In this document: one piece after another, positions 1 through 8,897 of the stretch
Numbering within the stretch: position 1 is the first letter of the stretch
Layout of the letters: every line of letters begins with the position of its first letter
Assembly (NCBI GenBank): GCA_022072455.1
Contig: JAJVHY010000003.1
Coordinates: forward strand, 62,001-126,000
Origin: Verrucomicrobiia bacterium
Lineage (GTDB): Bacteria > Verrucomicrobiota > Verrucomicrobiia > Palsa-1439
Direction of reading: 5' to 3'
DNA: 64,000 nucleotides
Made by a program: the position numbers and the translations under genes
The notes under the pieces: model-generated
What the model was told of the DNA's origin: nothing
Seen by the model: only the letters and a program-made list of their open reading frames with translations
Database searches by the model: none

Positions 1-572
1 CCGATCCACAACCCGCGGTCCTGATAATCAATGAGGCTCATCCGAAAAGGTTTCGGCTCTTGCAGGCTGTATTGTTGCCAGATCGTTCCATTCAACGGCG
101 CGCCAAGCCACGTGGTTGGCATGAAGAACCGCGACATCTGATAGCCGATCACCGGGCCGTAACCGCCGGGGATGGCGCCTTTGAACTTGGGACAATCGAA
201 AATCGCCGCCGGCAAGTATTGATTGTCCACCAACAGATCGGCATACATCGGCGCGGAGGTGGCGGCCTGCGCGGGTGTGTTGCCGGAATGTTGCCAGCGG
301 CTATACGGCGGTGCCGCCGCCAGCGCCGTTGTGCTCAGGACGGGCGGCGGGGAGTAGTCCGAGTTGTCGCTGCTGTAGTGCGCCGTCGCCAGTCCGATCT
401 GTCGCAGATTGCTCTGGCAGACGACGGCGTAGGCCCGGTCGCGCGAACTGCGCAATGCCGGCAACAACAACGCCGCCAATACCGCGATGATCGCGATGAC
501 CACCAACAACTCGATCAGCGTGAATGCTATCTGCGATCTGGCAGCCCGCGAGCGTTGAAGCGTCGACTTCAC
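1..572 (-). CDS. Prepilin-like protein, 3' end outside window
   Basis: Read on the minus strand, the protein opens with a short basic leader and then [13 protein letters not shown], the prepilin peptidase cleavage/N-methylation site followed by a hydrophobic helix. The next stretch ([25 protein letters not shown]) fits the DUF1559-like pseudopilins that are abundant in Verrucomicrobia and Planctomycetes. The coding sequence runs off the left edge, so the C-terminus and length are unknown. I chose GTG at 572; an in-frame TTG at 584 with GGAG four bases upstream is a real alternative. It lies directly left of two related prepilin cassettes and may be the last member of a larger array. Function beyond being an exported filament-type or surface protein is unknown. 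Confidence 0.75.
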   Translation of the reverse strand, partial: MKSTLQRSRAARSQIAFTLIELLVVIAIIAVLAALLLPALRSSRDRAYAVVCQSNLRQIGLATAHYSSDNSDYSPPPVLSTTALAAAPPYSRWQHSGNTPAQAATSAPMYADLLVDNQYLPAAIFDCPKFKGAIPGGYGPVIGYQMSRFFMPTTWLGAPLNGTIWQQYSLQEPKPFRMSLIDYQDRGLWI

Positions 573-819
573 TGTCGCCCGCAACCTACTCCGTTTCCGC
601 TGGCGTGACTTGGGTTATTTGGTTTCAATATGTCGTTTTTTCGGCGGAGCCAAACGAACTGGAAGTAAACCGCGATAGGCAACGTAGGTGGCACGGACGT
701 CCCGTCCGTGATTCGTCCGATGGATTCGCGGCGGCAGCGGGCGGGACGCCAGCTATCCTTGGGTGATCGCGGCTATCTCTTCGCTTGAGCTTGCCGGCGG
801 GCGGGACTATGAAAGGCGC
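573..819. other. Divergent intergenic region
   Basis: About 250 bases separate the prepilin gene on the minus strand from the membrane protein on the plus strand. I see one clear structure, a short perfect hairpin at 692-710 listed separately. An open frame continues upstream of 820 to an ATG at 763, but homology with the second cassette begins at the ATG at 820, so I treat 763-819 as non-coding. No convincing sigma-70 promoter could be assigned by eye. Confidence 0.5.
692..710. repeat. Perfect hairpin, possible REP-like unit
   Basis: The sequence CACGGACGTCCCGTCCGTG has an 8-bp perfect stem around a 3-base loop. It is not followed by a T run, so a terminator is unlikely. It sits in the divergent intergenic region, and its compact palindromic form is that of a dispersed repeat, but I see no second copy in this window. 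Confidence 0.4.
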
Positions 820-823
820 ATGA
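809..823 (+). other. Five-codon minicistron overlapping the start at 820
   Basis: ATG-AAA-GGC-GCA-TGA ends with its TGA overlapping the ATG at 820 by ATGA. The paralogous cassette carries the same arrangement (ATG-AAA-CGC-ACA-TGA at 3720-3734, overlapping the ATG at 3731). Conservation in both copies is seen directly. A role in translational coupling is inference, and chance retention after duplication is possible. Confidence 0.3.
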
Positions 824-1482
824 AATCCCGGCAAATGATTCTGGTGGTGGTGGCGGTGGTCTCACTCATTGTTGCGGGTGTCGTGATCGGCAAACGGTAT
901 CTTAAGCCGAGTGGACCGGGAAAATTTGGCATTGGAGTCGTTGGCGAGGTGGCGGCAGAGGAAATCGTGCGGCTATTGGGTGGCCGAGGGCAAGTCGTGG
1001 TGGTCTTTCTGAATCCCAAATCCACCGGTTTGAAGGGGCCGGAACGGATCGTTCAAAAGCTCGAGTCACGGTTGAAACGGGAGCCGGGGTTGCAATTGCT
1101 GCCGCGGGAGTCGGTTTCGGCAGTGGAGCCAAATTCATCGCGCCGGTGCGCCGAGTTGGTGCGGCAATACTCCAATGTGGACGCCGTGGTCTTGGTCGGC
1201 GGTGTGGGGCAGGTGTATGCGCACGATTTTGCGGAGTTGGCAGGTTCAAGTCGCAAACTGGTGAGCATTTTGGCGTTTGGTTTGGCGGAGAGCCGCGACT
1301 TGTTGCAACAGTCGGTTTTATCCTTGGCGATTGTTGATCATCCCGAGCCGCCGCCCGTCTTAGCTGACGGGCCGAGCGGTCAGGAATGGTTTGCGGCCCG
1401 GTACTTGGCGCTAACGCCGCAGACAGCCGGGCAAATCCAGATTCAACCGCCGCCGGCTACAAGGGATTCTGGACCGAATTAG
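820..1482 (+). CDS. Membrane-anchored protein of unknown function, cassette copy A
   Basis: A 220-residue protein with one N-terminal membrane helix (about residues 7-24, rich in Val, Ile and Leu) followed by GKRY and a soluble domain. It is paralogous to the product of 3731-4375: both open with MxSRQ, share VGEVAAxE shortly after the helix, and have alternating beta/alpha-looking stretches such as DAVVLVGG. The ATG at 820 was chosen because it aligns with the start of the paralogue; an upstream ATG at 763 lies in non-homologous sequence. The gene is convergent with a prepilin gene and their 3' ends overlap by 26 bases, as in the other cassette. I do not recognise the domain. The repeated linkage suggests a partner of the prepilin-like proteins. 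Confidence 0.7.
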   Translation: MKSRQMILVVVAVVSLIVAGVVIGKRYLKPSGPGKFGIGVVGEVAAEEIVRLLGGRGQVVVVFLNPKSTGLKGPERIVQKLESRLKREPGLQLLPRESVSAVEPNSSRRCAELVRQYSNVDAVVLVGGVGQVYAHDFAELAGSSRKLVSILAFGLAESRDLLQQSVLSLAIVDHPEPPPVLADGPSGQEWFAARYLALTPQTAGQIQIQPPPATRDSGPN

Positions 1483-2128
1483 TGATGGTGGTGCCGGCAA
1501 ACTCGACAGGGCCATTAAGGATGTTGGTAGTTAATGTGGTGTGCAACTCCACGCGCCCTCCGCCAAAGAGTATGTTTCCCGCACCGATGTGATTGCCGTT
1601 TGTCCAAGTGGCTCCTACCACTCCATCGGCCGGTTCGAGCAGTTCAAAACCATTGGTCGATGTGCCCACTCGGTCAAGGGTCACAATCGAATCCGTGAAG
1701 CCAGTTCCCCATTTCATTGTCCGAGCGTGGGAGTAACTGTTTGCGTTGGTGATGGTGACAAAGGAGGCAAAATTCGTGATGGACCGCACGGGCGTCCGTT
1801 GATCGCTTGGACATTTGAAAATGGCATAGGACTCATTGACGTAATTCGACAGCAGCCCAAATGAATGGTTGGAGCGGTCGAAGATGGGGCGAACAGCCAC
1901 AACATTGGTCGTCGCGTAAGGGGCTCTCTGATAGTAATCATCGGCGTACATTGCAACGCCTTGTCCAATTTGCCGGAGATTGTTGGCACAACTGAGCCGG
2001 CGACCCCGTTCGCGGGCCCGACCGATGACGGAGAGAAGCAGGGCGGCGAGTATGCCGATGATGGCGACAACAGTTAAGAGTTCGATGAGGGTAAACGCCC
2101 GGAAAACGGTACGGCGGTGGGCGCGCAT
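1457..2128 (-). CDS. Prepilin-like protein, cassette A, short H-X-D type
   Basis: A 223-residue protein with a class III prepilin signal: basic leader [11 protein letters not shown], then [15 protein letters not shown], with Glu at position +5 of the mature protein. The next segment ([19 protein letters not shown]) is the usual amphipathic part of the N-terminal helix. The C-terminal half contains NILFGGGRV, which corresponds to the LFxDGHV motif common in these DUF1559-like pseudopilins. It matches the product of 4353-5069 along its length, including the shared ending VQNPL. The upstream gene in the operon stops one base before its start codon. Its last 26 bases overlap the convergent gene at 820-1482. 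Expected location is a periplasm-spanning or surface filament; the substrate is unknown. Confidence 0.8.
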   Translation of the reverse strand: MRAHRRTVFRAFTLIELLTVVAIIGILAALLLSVIGRARERGRRLSCANNLRQIGQGVAMYADDYYQRAPYATTNVVAVRPIFDRSNHSFGLLSNYVNESYAIFKCPSDQRTPVRSITNFASFVTITNANSYSHARTMKWGTGFTDSIVTLDRVGTSTNGFELLEPADGVVGATWTNGNHIGAGNILFGGGRVELHTTLTTNILNGPVEFAGTTITNSVQNPL

Positions 2129-2129
2129 A

Positions 2130-2954
2130 TCATTCCGTCAACCAGCCTGAACTCGGGCCGCCGGGGCGGACACCGGTGTGAAGGTAGTAGCGCGCCGACT
2201 GCGCGCCGTAGCCGGTGGGCGCGGCGCCGTACACTGTCAAACCTTGCCAAACCCGCGGGATGAGTTCGGAGTGGGCATAGTTGCGGACGCTCCCGTCAAG
2301 GCGAAGCACGTTCGAGCGGCTGCGGTAACCCGGCTGAAACCAAGGTCCATGCAAGGGCCATGGAAAACCCGCCCCGCCTTCAAATGAAAAAATGAGCCGG
2401 GAGTAACCATTGCCGCCAGCGTTAAAGATGCTGCTCCAATTATACGGCAGGCGGCAGGTGAGCATCCACGTTGTGCTGGGGAAGGGGATTTCGGAAAGAT
2501 GAACAGGGCCCGCCATACCTCCGCTGGTAACCCCGATGCGGCCCAAGACGCCGCCCATGGAGTAGCCGGTTGGAATTTGGGGTGGAGCCGCTGGGTCGCG
2601 CCAAACATTCAGGCCAATATAGGGCGCGAGATAAATCTCCATGATATCGCGCGACCAATCCCAATAAAAATATCCGTTTTTGCCCGGTGCTTGCTCCGAC
2701 CGGCGATACCAGAACAAGGCGACCGGCCTGTCGCCCGCATCAAAACAGCGAAAGAAGCCACCCTGATCAGTGCAGTACTGATTGAAGCCGATGTTGATTT
2801 GTCGTTGGTTGCTTTGGCAAGCCACTGAATGAGCTTGGTCGCGGGCTGAGTCCAAGGCCGGCATGAGCAGCGCGAGTAATACGAGGAGGATCACCACGAC
2901 ACAGAGAAGTTCGATTAAGGTGAAGCCTGACCGGGAGTGGCGCATGCGTGACAT
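2130..2954 (-). CDS. Prepilin-like protein, cassette A, long type
   Basis: A 274-residue protein. The start at 2954 gives [10 protein letters not shown] followed by [31 protein letters not shown] lies 8 bases upstream and the previous gene ends four bases before it. A longer open frame reaches 3020 but would overlap the upstream gene and has no leader-like character. The mature region carries [15 protein letters not shown], and near the C-terminus [10 protein letters not shown], the DG motif of DUF1559-type pseudopilins. It is paralogous to the product of 5098-5967, sharing for example GPWFxPG near the C-terminus. It is the second of three tightly packed minus-strand prepilin genes. Confidence 0.8.
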   Translation of the reverse strand: MSRMRHSRSGFTLIELLCVVVILLVLLALLMPALDSARDQAHSVACQSNQRQINIGFNQYCTDQGGFFRCFDAGDRPVALFWYRRSEQAPGKNGYFYWDWSRDIMEIYLAPYIGLNVWRDPAAPPQIPTGYSMGGVLGRIGVTSGGMAGPVHLSEIPFPSTTWMLTCRLPYNWSSIFNAGGNGYSRLIFSFEGGAGFPWPLHGPWFQPGYRSRSNVLRLDGSVRNYAHSELIPRVWQGLTVYGAAPTGYGAQSARYYLHTGVRPGGPSSGWLTE

Positions 2955-2958
2955 GTGA

Positions 2959-3549
2959 TTATCTCTCCGGTTTCCAGTTGTTGATGTCGTCTGCCGTGTT
3001 GTCCGTCCGATCCGGTCCACGCGAAAATAAGTCGTAAGTGTTCAGATTATATTTGAGACCGCTGGAAGTTCCGTACCAGACCGGGTTGATGTTGGTCGTG
3101 TAAGTGGGGTTGAAATAGTTCCACGGACTTCCCCACGTGTCGAAGATGCCCACTAGATCATTGGCCACAACGATGGTGCCATAGGCGGCCGGTAGTTTGG
3201 CCGGCGATTGCAGCTGATCCGCGCGAAACCGGTGATACGGTGTCGGGCCGGTCGCGAGTTGCTGATAGAGCAAGGTGCAGTTGGTCCAGATTGTCCATTG
3301 ATAGGTTTCGTAGTAGGACAGGCGGGTGACGGAACTGGTTGGGTAACGACCTTGGTCGAGTTTGAAACTTTCAATGGCCATCTCCATGGCGGTGAGGTCG
3401 CCACGGGCGTTGGTGATGGCGGTTTTGCGCTGAACGTAGCCCGCCACCCGAATCGTCAGCCCCGCCAAGATCACCAACATTAGGATGACAGCCAACAACT
3501 CAACCAAAGTGAACCCATCTAAATCATGAACTGGTTTGGAGTTCTTCAT
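2959..3549 (-). CDS. GspG-like pseudopilin, cassette A
   Basis: A 196-residue protein with leader MKNSKPVHDLDG, then FTLVELLAVILMLVILAGL. The C-terminal part reads DTWGSPWNY and later YDLFSRGPD followed by a DDI..W ending. This resembles the calcium-binding C-terminal loop of type II secretion major pseudopilins (GspG: D.WG.PY.Y ... S.G.DG). It is the promoter-proximal gene of the three-gene minus-strand group and is paralogous to the product of 5971-6570. Because the usual GspC-F genes are not nearby, I call it GspG-like rather than gspG. The upstream region 3550-3730 is AT-rich and divergent with the second cassette's plus-strand gene. Confidence 0.8.
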   Translation of the reverse strand: MKNSKPVHDLDGFTLVELLAVILMLVILAGLTIRVAGYVQRKTAITNARGDLTAMEMAIESFKLDQGRYPTSSVTRLSYYETYQWTIWTNCTLLYQQLATGPTPYHRFRADQLQSPAKLPAAYGTIVVANDLVGIFDTWGSPWNYFNPTYTTNINPVWYGTSSGLKYNLNTYDLFSRGPDRTDNTADDINNWKPER

Positions 3550-3730
3550 GGCCCAAAATACAATAGCTTTACCGAGGCAAAATACTTCGGTTATTCGCGA
3601 AAATGATAGTGTTTTTTATTTATCGGCTTTTCGTGGGTTTTCGCCTTTGTAAGATTCTCAATTGGAATTCGCTATGGGATTTTTCACCTCCACGCTTGAG
3701 GTTGATGGCGAGTGAGATTATGAAACGCAC
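3550..3730. promoter_or_regulatory. AT-rich divergent intergenic region between cassettes
   Basis: This 181-base region is clearly richer in A and T than its surroundings and separates the start of the minus-strand cassette A prepilins from the plus-strand cassette B gene. It very probably holds promoters for both directions. I could not assign specific -35/-10 elements. The five-codon frame at 3720-3734 overlaps the ATG at 3731 in the same way as at 809-823. Confidence 0.4.
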
Positions 3731-4375
3731 ATGAATTCCCGGCAAAAAATTCTCGCAGTGGTGGCGGTGGCAACAATTATTGTCGCGGGTTTCTTGATAG
3801 GCAAGCGGTATGTTAACCCCGGTGTGAAAGACACGTTAGGGCTGAAAACTGTTGGTGAAGTGGCGGCGGATGAGACCAGCCGGTTGCTGGATGGTAAAGG
3901 ACGGATCGCGGTGATTAAGGTCGAGTCGGGGTTGGGGCAGCCAACGGAGTTGATTTGGCGCGGGTTTGCTGCGGCGTTGAAAAAGCAGACGGGGATTCAG
4001 GTGGTGGCCGAAGAAATCGTGCCGGGATCACCTGCGAATACCAGCGCGCATGTTCGCGAGGTGATTTTGAAGCATTCCGCGTTGGCGGCGGTGGTTCTCT
4101 TGGGGGGGAGTGGAGATGTCCAGTTCACCACCTTGAAGGATTTACCGGCACCGCAGCCGCGTTTAGTCAGTGTGTTGACCTTTGATTTGGGTCAGGCGGT
4201 TCACTTGTTCGAGGGAGGGATTCTTGTGCTTGGAATCGCTGAACGCCCCATCGGCAAGCGCGACCCCGCTTTGCTAAGCTCTTTTGAGACGCAGTATGCC
4301 GTCGTGACTGCGGAGACTGTCAAAAGCGTGAAAGAGGAGTTGGGGAAAAAGCCTACAGAGGATTTTGTACCGTGA
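3731..4375 (+). CDS. Membrane-anchored protein of unknown function, cassette copy B
   Basis: A 214-residue paralogue of the product of 820-1482. It has one N-terminal membrane helix (about residues 7-24), then GKRYVNPG, then VGEVAADETSRLLDGKG, and a soluble alpha/beta-looking domain with AAVVLLGGSGDV. The start aligns with that of copy A and the 5' flanks are also similar. Its 3' end overlaps the convergent prepilin gene by 23 bases, reproducing the 26-base overlap of copy A. I do not recognise the domain. Conservation of the whole layout supports a function linked to the neighbouring pseudopilins. Confidence 0.7.
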   Translation: MNSRQKILAVVAVATIIVAGFLIGKRYVNPGVKDTLGLKTVGEVAADETSRLLDGKGRIAVIKVESGLGQPTELIWRGFAAALKKQTGIQVVAEEIVPGSPANTSAHVREVILKHSALAAVVLLGGSGDVQFTTLKDLPAPQPRLVSVLTFDLGQAVHLFEGGILVLGIAERPIGKRDPALLSSFETQYAVVTAETVKSVKEELGKKPTEDFVP

Positions 4376-5069
4376 GTATAAACACGTTCGTGGGCTGTAC
4401 CCACCCCAAAATTGGACTGTAATAGGTGGGGAGGAGTTCGACGGGGCCATTCGTAATTCCGACCGGCAATTGTGGATGGGTCATCACGCGTCCATCACCA
4501 AAGAGAATATTGCCGGCTTGGTTGTGATTCCCATTTGTCCAAGTGGCGCCGACAGCCCCCGTGGTGGGGTTGAGCAAGTCGAACCCGTTGGTCGAGGTGC
4601 CAACCCGGTCGATGGAGACGATATAGTTTTCAAAACCTTGCCCCCAAGTCATGGTGCGCGCGTGGGAATAACTGCAGGCGTTCGTAATGGTGATGAACGC
4701 GCTAAAGTTGGTCACCGGGCTTGCCAGTTTGCGGGTGTCACTGGGACAACGAAAGATTGCAGCGGATTGATTGAGATAATTCGACAAAAGTCCGAAGGAG
4801 CGGTTCGACCGGTCGAAGACACCCGCGGCGGCTAAAACATTGGTAGTGGCATAGGGAACAAGACGGCTGTTGTCGGCGGCATAGAGGGCGATGGCCGTAC
4901 CGATTTGCCGCAGGTGGCTGGCGCAAGCCACGCGGCGGCCCTTTTCCCGTGCCCCGTTGATCGCCGGCAACAACAGGGCCGCAACCAAGGCGATGATGCC
5001 CACCACCGTAAGTACTTCAATGAGAGTAAACGCTCGACGAACCACTGGGAGCGAAGAGGTTTGAATCAT
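4353..5069 (-). CDS. Prepilin-like protein, cassette B, short H-X-D type
   Basis: A 238-residue protein starting MIQTSSLPVVRRA and followed by FTLIEVLTVVGIIALVAALLLPAI, a prepilin cleavage site with a hydrophobic helix. GNILFGDGRVMTHP near residue 190 is the LFxDG motif of DUF1559-like pseudopilins, better preserved than in copy A. Central blocks such as SYSHARTM and RVGTSTNGF are shared with the cassette A protein. It is the distal gene of a three-gene minus-strand group and ends inside the convergent plus-strand gene. Confidence 0.8.
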   Translation of the reverse strand: MIQTSSLPVVRRAFTLIEVLTVVGIIALVAALLLPAINGAREKGRRVACASHLRQIGTAIALYAADNSRLVPYATTNVLAAAGVFDRSNRSFGLLSNYLNQSAAIFRCPSDTRKLASPVTNFSAFITITNACSYSHARTMTWGQGFENYIVSIDRVGTSTNGFDLLNPTTGAVGATWTNGNHNQAGNILFGDGRVMTHPQLPVGITNGPVELLPTYYSPILGWVQPTNVFILTVQNPL

Positions 5070-5097
5070 GGGTAGTGCGGGGTGCGGATCGCTGATT

Positions 5098-5967
5098 TTA
5101 CTCTTTCAAGGTGCCGACCAGTTCGGGATCGGCTCCGGCAACATTTGGCGACCAACCCGTCCAAAGATAGTGGCGGAGGGAACTCAGCCAGTAGGGGGGG
5201 CCATACGGGATGCCGTAAACGGAGGGGCCGTTTAGGACGATTTCGCGAGTGTCATAGGTGCGGACGCTACCGTCGACCCGCGCCACATTGGTTTTGGTTC
5301 TCACCCCCGGCATAAACCAAGGGCCGTGCAAGGCCCACGCTTGACCGGCTTCGGGCCCCATCGTCAGTTGGCAACCACCACTTCCCCCGGCCGAGTAAAG
5401 GTTTTGCCCGGTGTACCCGATTTTGCAGGCGAAAATAGCGGTGGTTGCCGGACTCGGGAGTTCGGCGAGCGAAACCGGACCGTAGCCCTGATAGGAAGTA
5501 ATGGTCTTGCCAAACCGGTAGGATGAATTGCCGTACGCCCGCGAGAAGACTGAGGAAATACCATATCCGTAGGGTCGCGCTTTTTTGGCGGTCTCAGGCA
5601 TGCCAGGGTCAATCCACACATTGGTGCCGACAAACGGGGCCAAGTATTTGTCTTTGGCATACATGGACAGGTCAAGCCATGGGGCTTGAGTCCACCGTTT
5701 GTGCCAGGGCCAGAAAGTTGGCGCGCCGGGGGATTGCCACGGATCCTCGCAGGCAAAGGCCCCGTTGTTCTCGGTGCAATACATTTGAAAGCCAATCCAG
5801 AGTTGGCGTTGGTTGTTCTGACAGGAAGTTGTCACAGACCGGTCGCGCGCCGCATCCAAAGCCGGCAAGAAAAGGGCGATGAGTAGCAACAAGATTCCGG
5901 TGACACACAAAAGCTCAACGAGCGTGAATGCCTCTCGATGTCGCGCGGGATTCATCGTTGACTTCAT
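5098..5967 (-). CDS. Prepilin-like protein, cassette B, long type
   Basis: A 289-residue protein. The start at 5967 has GGAAG about six bases upstream and lies three bases after the preceding stop. Leader MKSTMNPARHREA is followed by FTLVELLCVTGILLLLIALFLPALD. Shared blocks with the product of 2130-2954 include CQNNQRQLWIGFQMYC and, near the end, NVARVDGSVRTY. It belongs to the DUF1559-like pseudopilin group. As in cassette A, it sits between the GspG-like gene and the short prepilin gene. Confidence 0.8.
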   Translation of the reverse strand: MKSTMNPARHREAFTLVELLCVTGILLLLIALFLPALDAARDRSVTTSCQNNQRQLWIGFQMYCTENNGAFACEDPWQSPGAPTFWPWHKRWTQAPWLDLSMYAKDKYLAPFVGTNVWIDPGMPETAKKARPYGYGISSVFSRAYGNSSYRFGKTITSYQGYGPVSLAELPSPATTAIFACKIGYTGQNLYSAGGSGGCQLTMGPEAGQAWALHGPWFMPGVRTKTNVARVDGSVRTYDTREIVLNGPSVYGIPYGPPYWLSSLRHYLWTGWSPNVAGADPELVGTLKE

Positions 5968-5970
5968 GTC

Positions 5971-6570
5971 TTACTTCCAATTCGTTACATCATCAAGTGC
6001 GAGCGCTGGGTTGTTAAAATACGCGTCCGCCGGCGGTGGCGGACAATACGTCCGTCCATCGGGACCATAGGAAAAGAGGTCAACCCCCATCCGGTTGACT
6101 TGGCCACCGGTCCAATTGTAGTCCTGCATGCTTCCGCCTGAGCCTTGAACGATGATGTTGGTCAGGAGCGGGGTCGTTGAATAGTAATTCAGAGCTCTGA
6201 AATATGGGTCAACGAAACAGTTGGTGCCGCCGAATGACCCGATGAGCCGCGGCGGCGGCTTTATATATGAGTTCTCGATCAATTGGGAGTACAGCAAGGC
6301 CGAGTTTTTCTTCTCGGCTGTATACCACTGCGAAACCCGGACCAGCGAACTCGTGGGATAAAATCCTTGATCTGACTTAAAACTTTCACAGGAGACTTCA
6401 AGCATGTTGATGTCAGCACGAGTCTGGGTCCGCTTGGTTGACTTCTGTGAATAGTTCACCATCCCCAAAGCCAGGATCGTAAGCAGTGCAATCACCAGCA
6501 TGACCGCCAGCAACTCAGTCAAGGTAAAGCCGCCTGTTGAGCTCACCGGTTTGGTTGAAGCGCTAGTCAC
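5971..6570 (-). CDS. GspG-like pseudopilin, cassette B
   Basis: A 199-residue protein starting at GTG 6570. The leader MTSASTKPVSSTGG precedes FTLTELLAVMLVIALLTILAL; the usual Ile at +4 is Thr, but the key Glu at +5 is kept. The C-terminal part has VDLFSYGPDGR followed by an ALDDVTNWK ending, like the GspG calcium-loop region and like the cassette A counterpart. It is the first gene of the minus-strand trio. Confidence 0.75.
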   Translation of the reverse strand: MTSASTKPVSSTGGFTLTELLAVMLVIALLTILALGMVNYSQKSTKRTQTRADINMLEVSCESFKSDQGFYPTSSLVRVSQWYTAEKKNSALLYSQLIENSYIKPPPRLIGSFGGTNCFVDPYFRALNYYSTTPLLTNIIVQGSGGSMQDYNWTGGQVNRMGVDLFSYGPDGRTYCPPPPADAYFNNPALALDDVTNWK

Positions 6571-6770
6571 ACCGGTTCAACCTACCCTTAATTGAGCGTG
6601 CCTGCTTGGGTTTTTCTTGGAATTTGCAACGGTTTTTTAACGGGCGGCTAGCGCGGGCTGATGCGCTGGACACAGCGCACGTTACACCGCGGCCGGTCAG
6701 CCCAAATACCCCTGCGCTTTGACCGGATTCCCCTAGTCGCCGCCGATGGCATTTGGCAGTGTCGCCGCTC
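6571..6770. other. Intergenic region between pseudopilin and glycosidase genes
   Basis: The part next to 6570 is T-rich and likely carries the promoter of the minus-strand pseudopilin trio. The centre holds a nested hairpin (6655-6703). No further gene was seen. Confidence 0.4.
6655..6703. repeat. Nested inverted repeat
   Basis: GGGCTGA at 6655-6661 pairs with TCAGCCC at 6697-6703, enclosing a perfect inner hairpin TGCGCTG-GACA-CAGCGCA at 6662-6679. No T run follows, so a dispersed structural repeat or a transcription-blocking element is more likely than a classical terminator. Confidence 0.4.
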
Positions 6771-8897
6771 ATGACTTCCACCATTTCTTGGGACAAGACC
6801 GGCTACATCATCAATGGCCAACGCCGCTTTCTCATCTCCGGCGAAATGCATTACTTCCGCTGCCCGCCCGCCGATTGGCGGCGCCGCTTGGAACTCTTCA
6901 AAGCCGCCGGCGGCAACGCCATCGGCACCTACGTCCCGTGGGCGTACCACGAACCGACCGAAGGCCAGTTCCTCTTCGGCGACAAACCCACCCGCGACCT
7001 CGAAGCCTTTCTCACGCTCTGCAAGGAACTTGACATCTTCGTCATTGCCCGGCCGGGGCCGTATCAATACTCCGAGATGGACTACGCGGGGTTACCGGCT
7101 TGGTTGTTGGCGAAATATCCCGAAGTCCGGTCCCGCGATCAGCAGGGAAAAGAGCACCGGTTTTTCGCTGTCTCCTACCTGCACCCGACGTTCTTGGAAA
7201 AGAGCCGGGCGTGGTTCGCGGCGGTCTGTCCGATTCTTGCCAAATACACCGTCGCCCGCGGCGGGCCGATCGCCTTTGCCCAATTCGACAATGAACTCGT
7301 CGGCATCCATGAATGGTTTGGCGGCTGGGATTACCACCCCGTCACCATGGGCTTCGGCCAACCTGCCGGCCGCTACCATCTCTTCCTGAAAAACCGGTAC
7401 GCCTCCATCGCCGCACTGAATCGCCGGTATGAAACGAACTTCCCTGACTTTACCGCCGTTGAGCCTTTCCGCGCCACTCCCGGCACGCCCGCCGAACGCA
7501 ACCGCGTCCGCGATTACCACGAGTTCTACCTCGCCACCGTCGCCGAATACAGTTCGACACTGGTGACATGGATGCGCGAGTTCGGCTTCGACTGCGACAC
7601 CTGCCAGAACGGCATCGCCCCCGCCAATCACCGCAATTTCCGCGACTGGCCGGCCTTGCGCGACCGCTGCATCGTTGGGGTGGATCATTATTACGCGCTC
7701 GGCCTCGGCTGGAAACAAAACAACCCGACGCCGCAATACACCATCGGCAGTTTCATCGAACTCGAGATGCTCCGCGCCTTGGGCTGGCCGCAGACCGTCT
7801 ATGAACTGCCCGCCGGCAGCCTCAGCGACTGGCCGCCGATCACCCCCGAGGATGCCCGGTGCTGCTATATGCTTCACGTCGCTTACGGAATGAAAGGGTT
7901 CAACTACTACATCTACACCGGCGGCGTGAATCCATCCGAACTCGCCCGCATGCTCACGGATTACGATTACCAGGCGCCCATCTCCGCCCACGGCGAAATC
8001 CGCCCGCTCTACCACATGCTGAAAAGCTTCCACCAGTTCCTCAACGACAACGCCTGGCTCGCCGGCAGCGAACGCGTCGCCGACCTGCGCGTCGGCTTGG
8101 ACTGGACGCACGCCCTCAGTAAGTCTGTCTTCCCGGCCCGCGCCGGTGATGATTTCTCCGACGGCGAAGCGTGGACAATGGTGGCGAACGGTCTGCTCCT
8201 GACTTCACTCTGTGCGTCGCGGTCGCCCGAACTGCAAGATTTGTCGAGCGACGTCCTCCTCCAGCGCACCGACTTGCCGTTGTTCGTGGCCGCGTCCGTC
8301 TGCATGGCGGCGGACATTCAACAACGCCTTATCAAATTCGTGCAAGCCGGCGGGCGGTTGTTCCTCGCCCCGGTCATTCCGCACCTCGACGAAAATTTTC
8401 AACCCTGCACCTTGCTCCGCGACTTCCTCGCCGCCGCCCCGGCCACGCTCCAACGCCGCGCTGACCATCCGGCGCTGTTGGCCATCGGCCCCATCCCGCC
8501 GCACTGGGCCATGGCGGATGTGTGGGTGACCGATGAATTACCGGCGCGCGCAACGCGGATCGGGACTGAAACCATTGCCGGGAAAACCATCGGCTGGAAA
8601 AAGACGTTGCCGACCGGTGGCGCGGTCATCTGGCTTGGTGTGCAAATGACGCACGTGTGGAAAGAGCATTGCCAATTGATTCAATGGCTCGCCGCCGAAT
8701 TGGGCGCGCCGGCCACAGTGGTGGAATGCAACAGCCAATACGTCTGGGCCACGCTCCGTTCCGACGGGAAACGATCCATGCTGTTCGCAATGAACCTGTT
8801 CTCAGCGCCGATGACCGCGCGCGTCAAAGTCAAAAACTTCGATACCGGCGACTTCACCCTCGCCCCAATGGAAGTCCGTACGTTTCTCGTGCCATGA
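6771..8897 (+). CDS. GH35-like beta-galactosidase family protein
   Basis: A 708-residue protein whose first 350 residues look like a glycoside hydrolase family 35 TIM barrel: NGQRRFLISGEMHYFR near the start, then GGNAIGTYVPWAYHEP, then ARPGPYQYSE, and FAQFDNELVG near residue 170, which corresponds to the QxENE acid/base segment of GH35. A probable nucleophile Glu lies in VYELPAGS near residue 344. The ATG at 6771 is preferred; the frame continues to a TTG at 6753. There is no obvious signal peptide, so a cytoplasmic enzyme is likely. It overlaps the next glycosidase-like gene by ATGA, suggesting joint breakdown of a galactose- or arabinose-containing substrate, which the sequence does not define. 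Confidence 0.8.
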   Translation: MTSTISWDKTGYIINGQRRFLISGEMHYFRCPPADWRRRLELFKAAGGNAIGTYVPWAYHEPTEGQFLFGDKPTRDLEAFLTLCKELDIFVIARPGPYQYSEMDYAGLPAWLLAKYPEVRSRDQQGKEHRFFAVSYLHPTFLEKSRAWFAAVCPILAKYTVARGGPIAFAQFDNELVGIHEWFGGWDYHPVTMGFGQPAGRYHLFLKNRYASIAALNRRYETNFPDFTAVEPFRATPGTPAERNRVRDYHEFYLATVAEYSSTLVTWMREFGFDCDTCQNGIAPANHRNFRDWPALRDRCIVGVDHYYALGLGWKQNNPTPQYTIGSFIELEMLRALGWPQTVYELPAGSLSDWPPITPEDARCCYMLHVAYGMKGFNYYIYTGGVNPSELARMLTDYDYQAPISAHGEIRPLYHMLKSFHQFLNDNAWLAGSERVADLRVGLDWTHALSKSVFPARAGDDFSDGEAWTMVANGLLLTSLCASRSPELQDLSSDVLLQRTDLPLFVAASVCMAADIQQRLIKFVQAGGRLFLAPVIPHLDENFQPCTLLRDFLAAAPATLQRRADHPALLAIGPIPPHWAMADVWVTDELPARATRIGTETIAGKTIGWKKTLPTGGAVIWLGVQMTHVWKEHCQLIQWLAAELGAPATVVECNSQYVWATLRSDGKRSMLFAMNLFSAPMTARVKVKNFDTGDFTLAPMEVRTFLVP

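Noticed and set aside
1355-1380. Inverted repeat CCCGTC...GACGGG as a terminator
   Set aside because: It lies within the coding sequence of the membrane protein, has no T run and is short.
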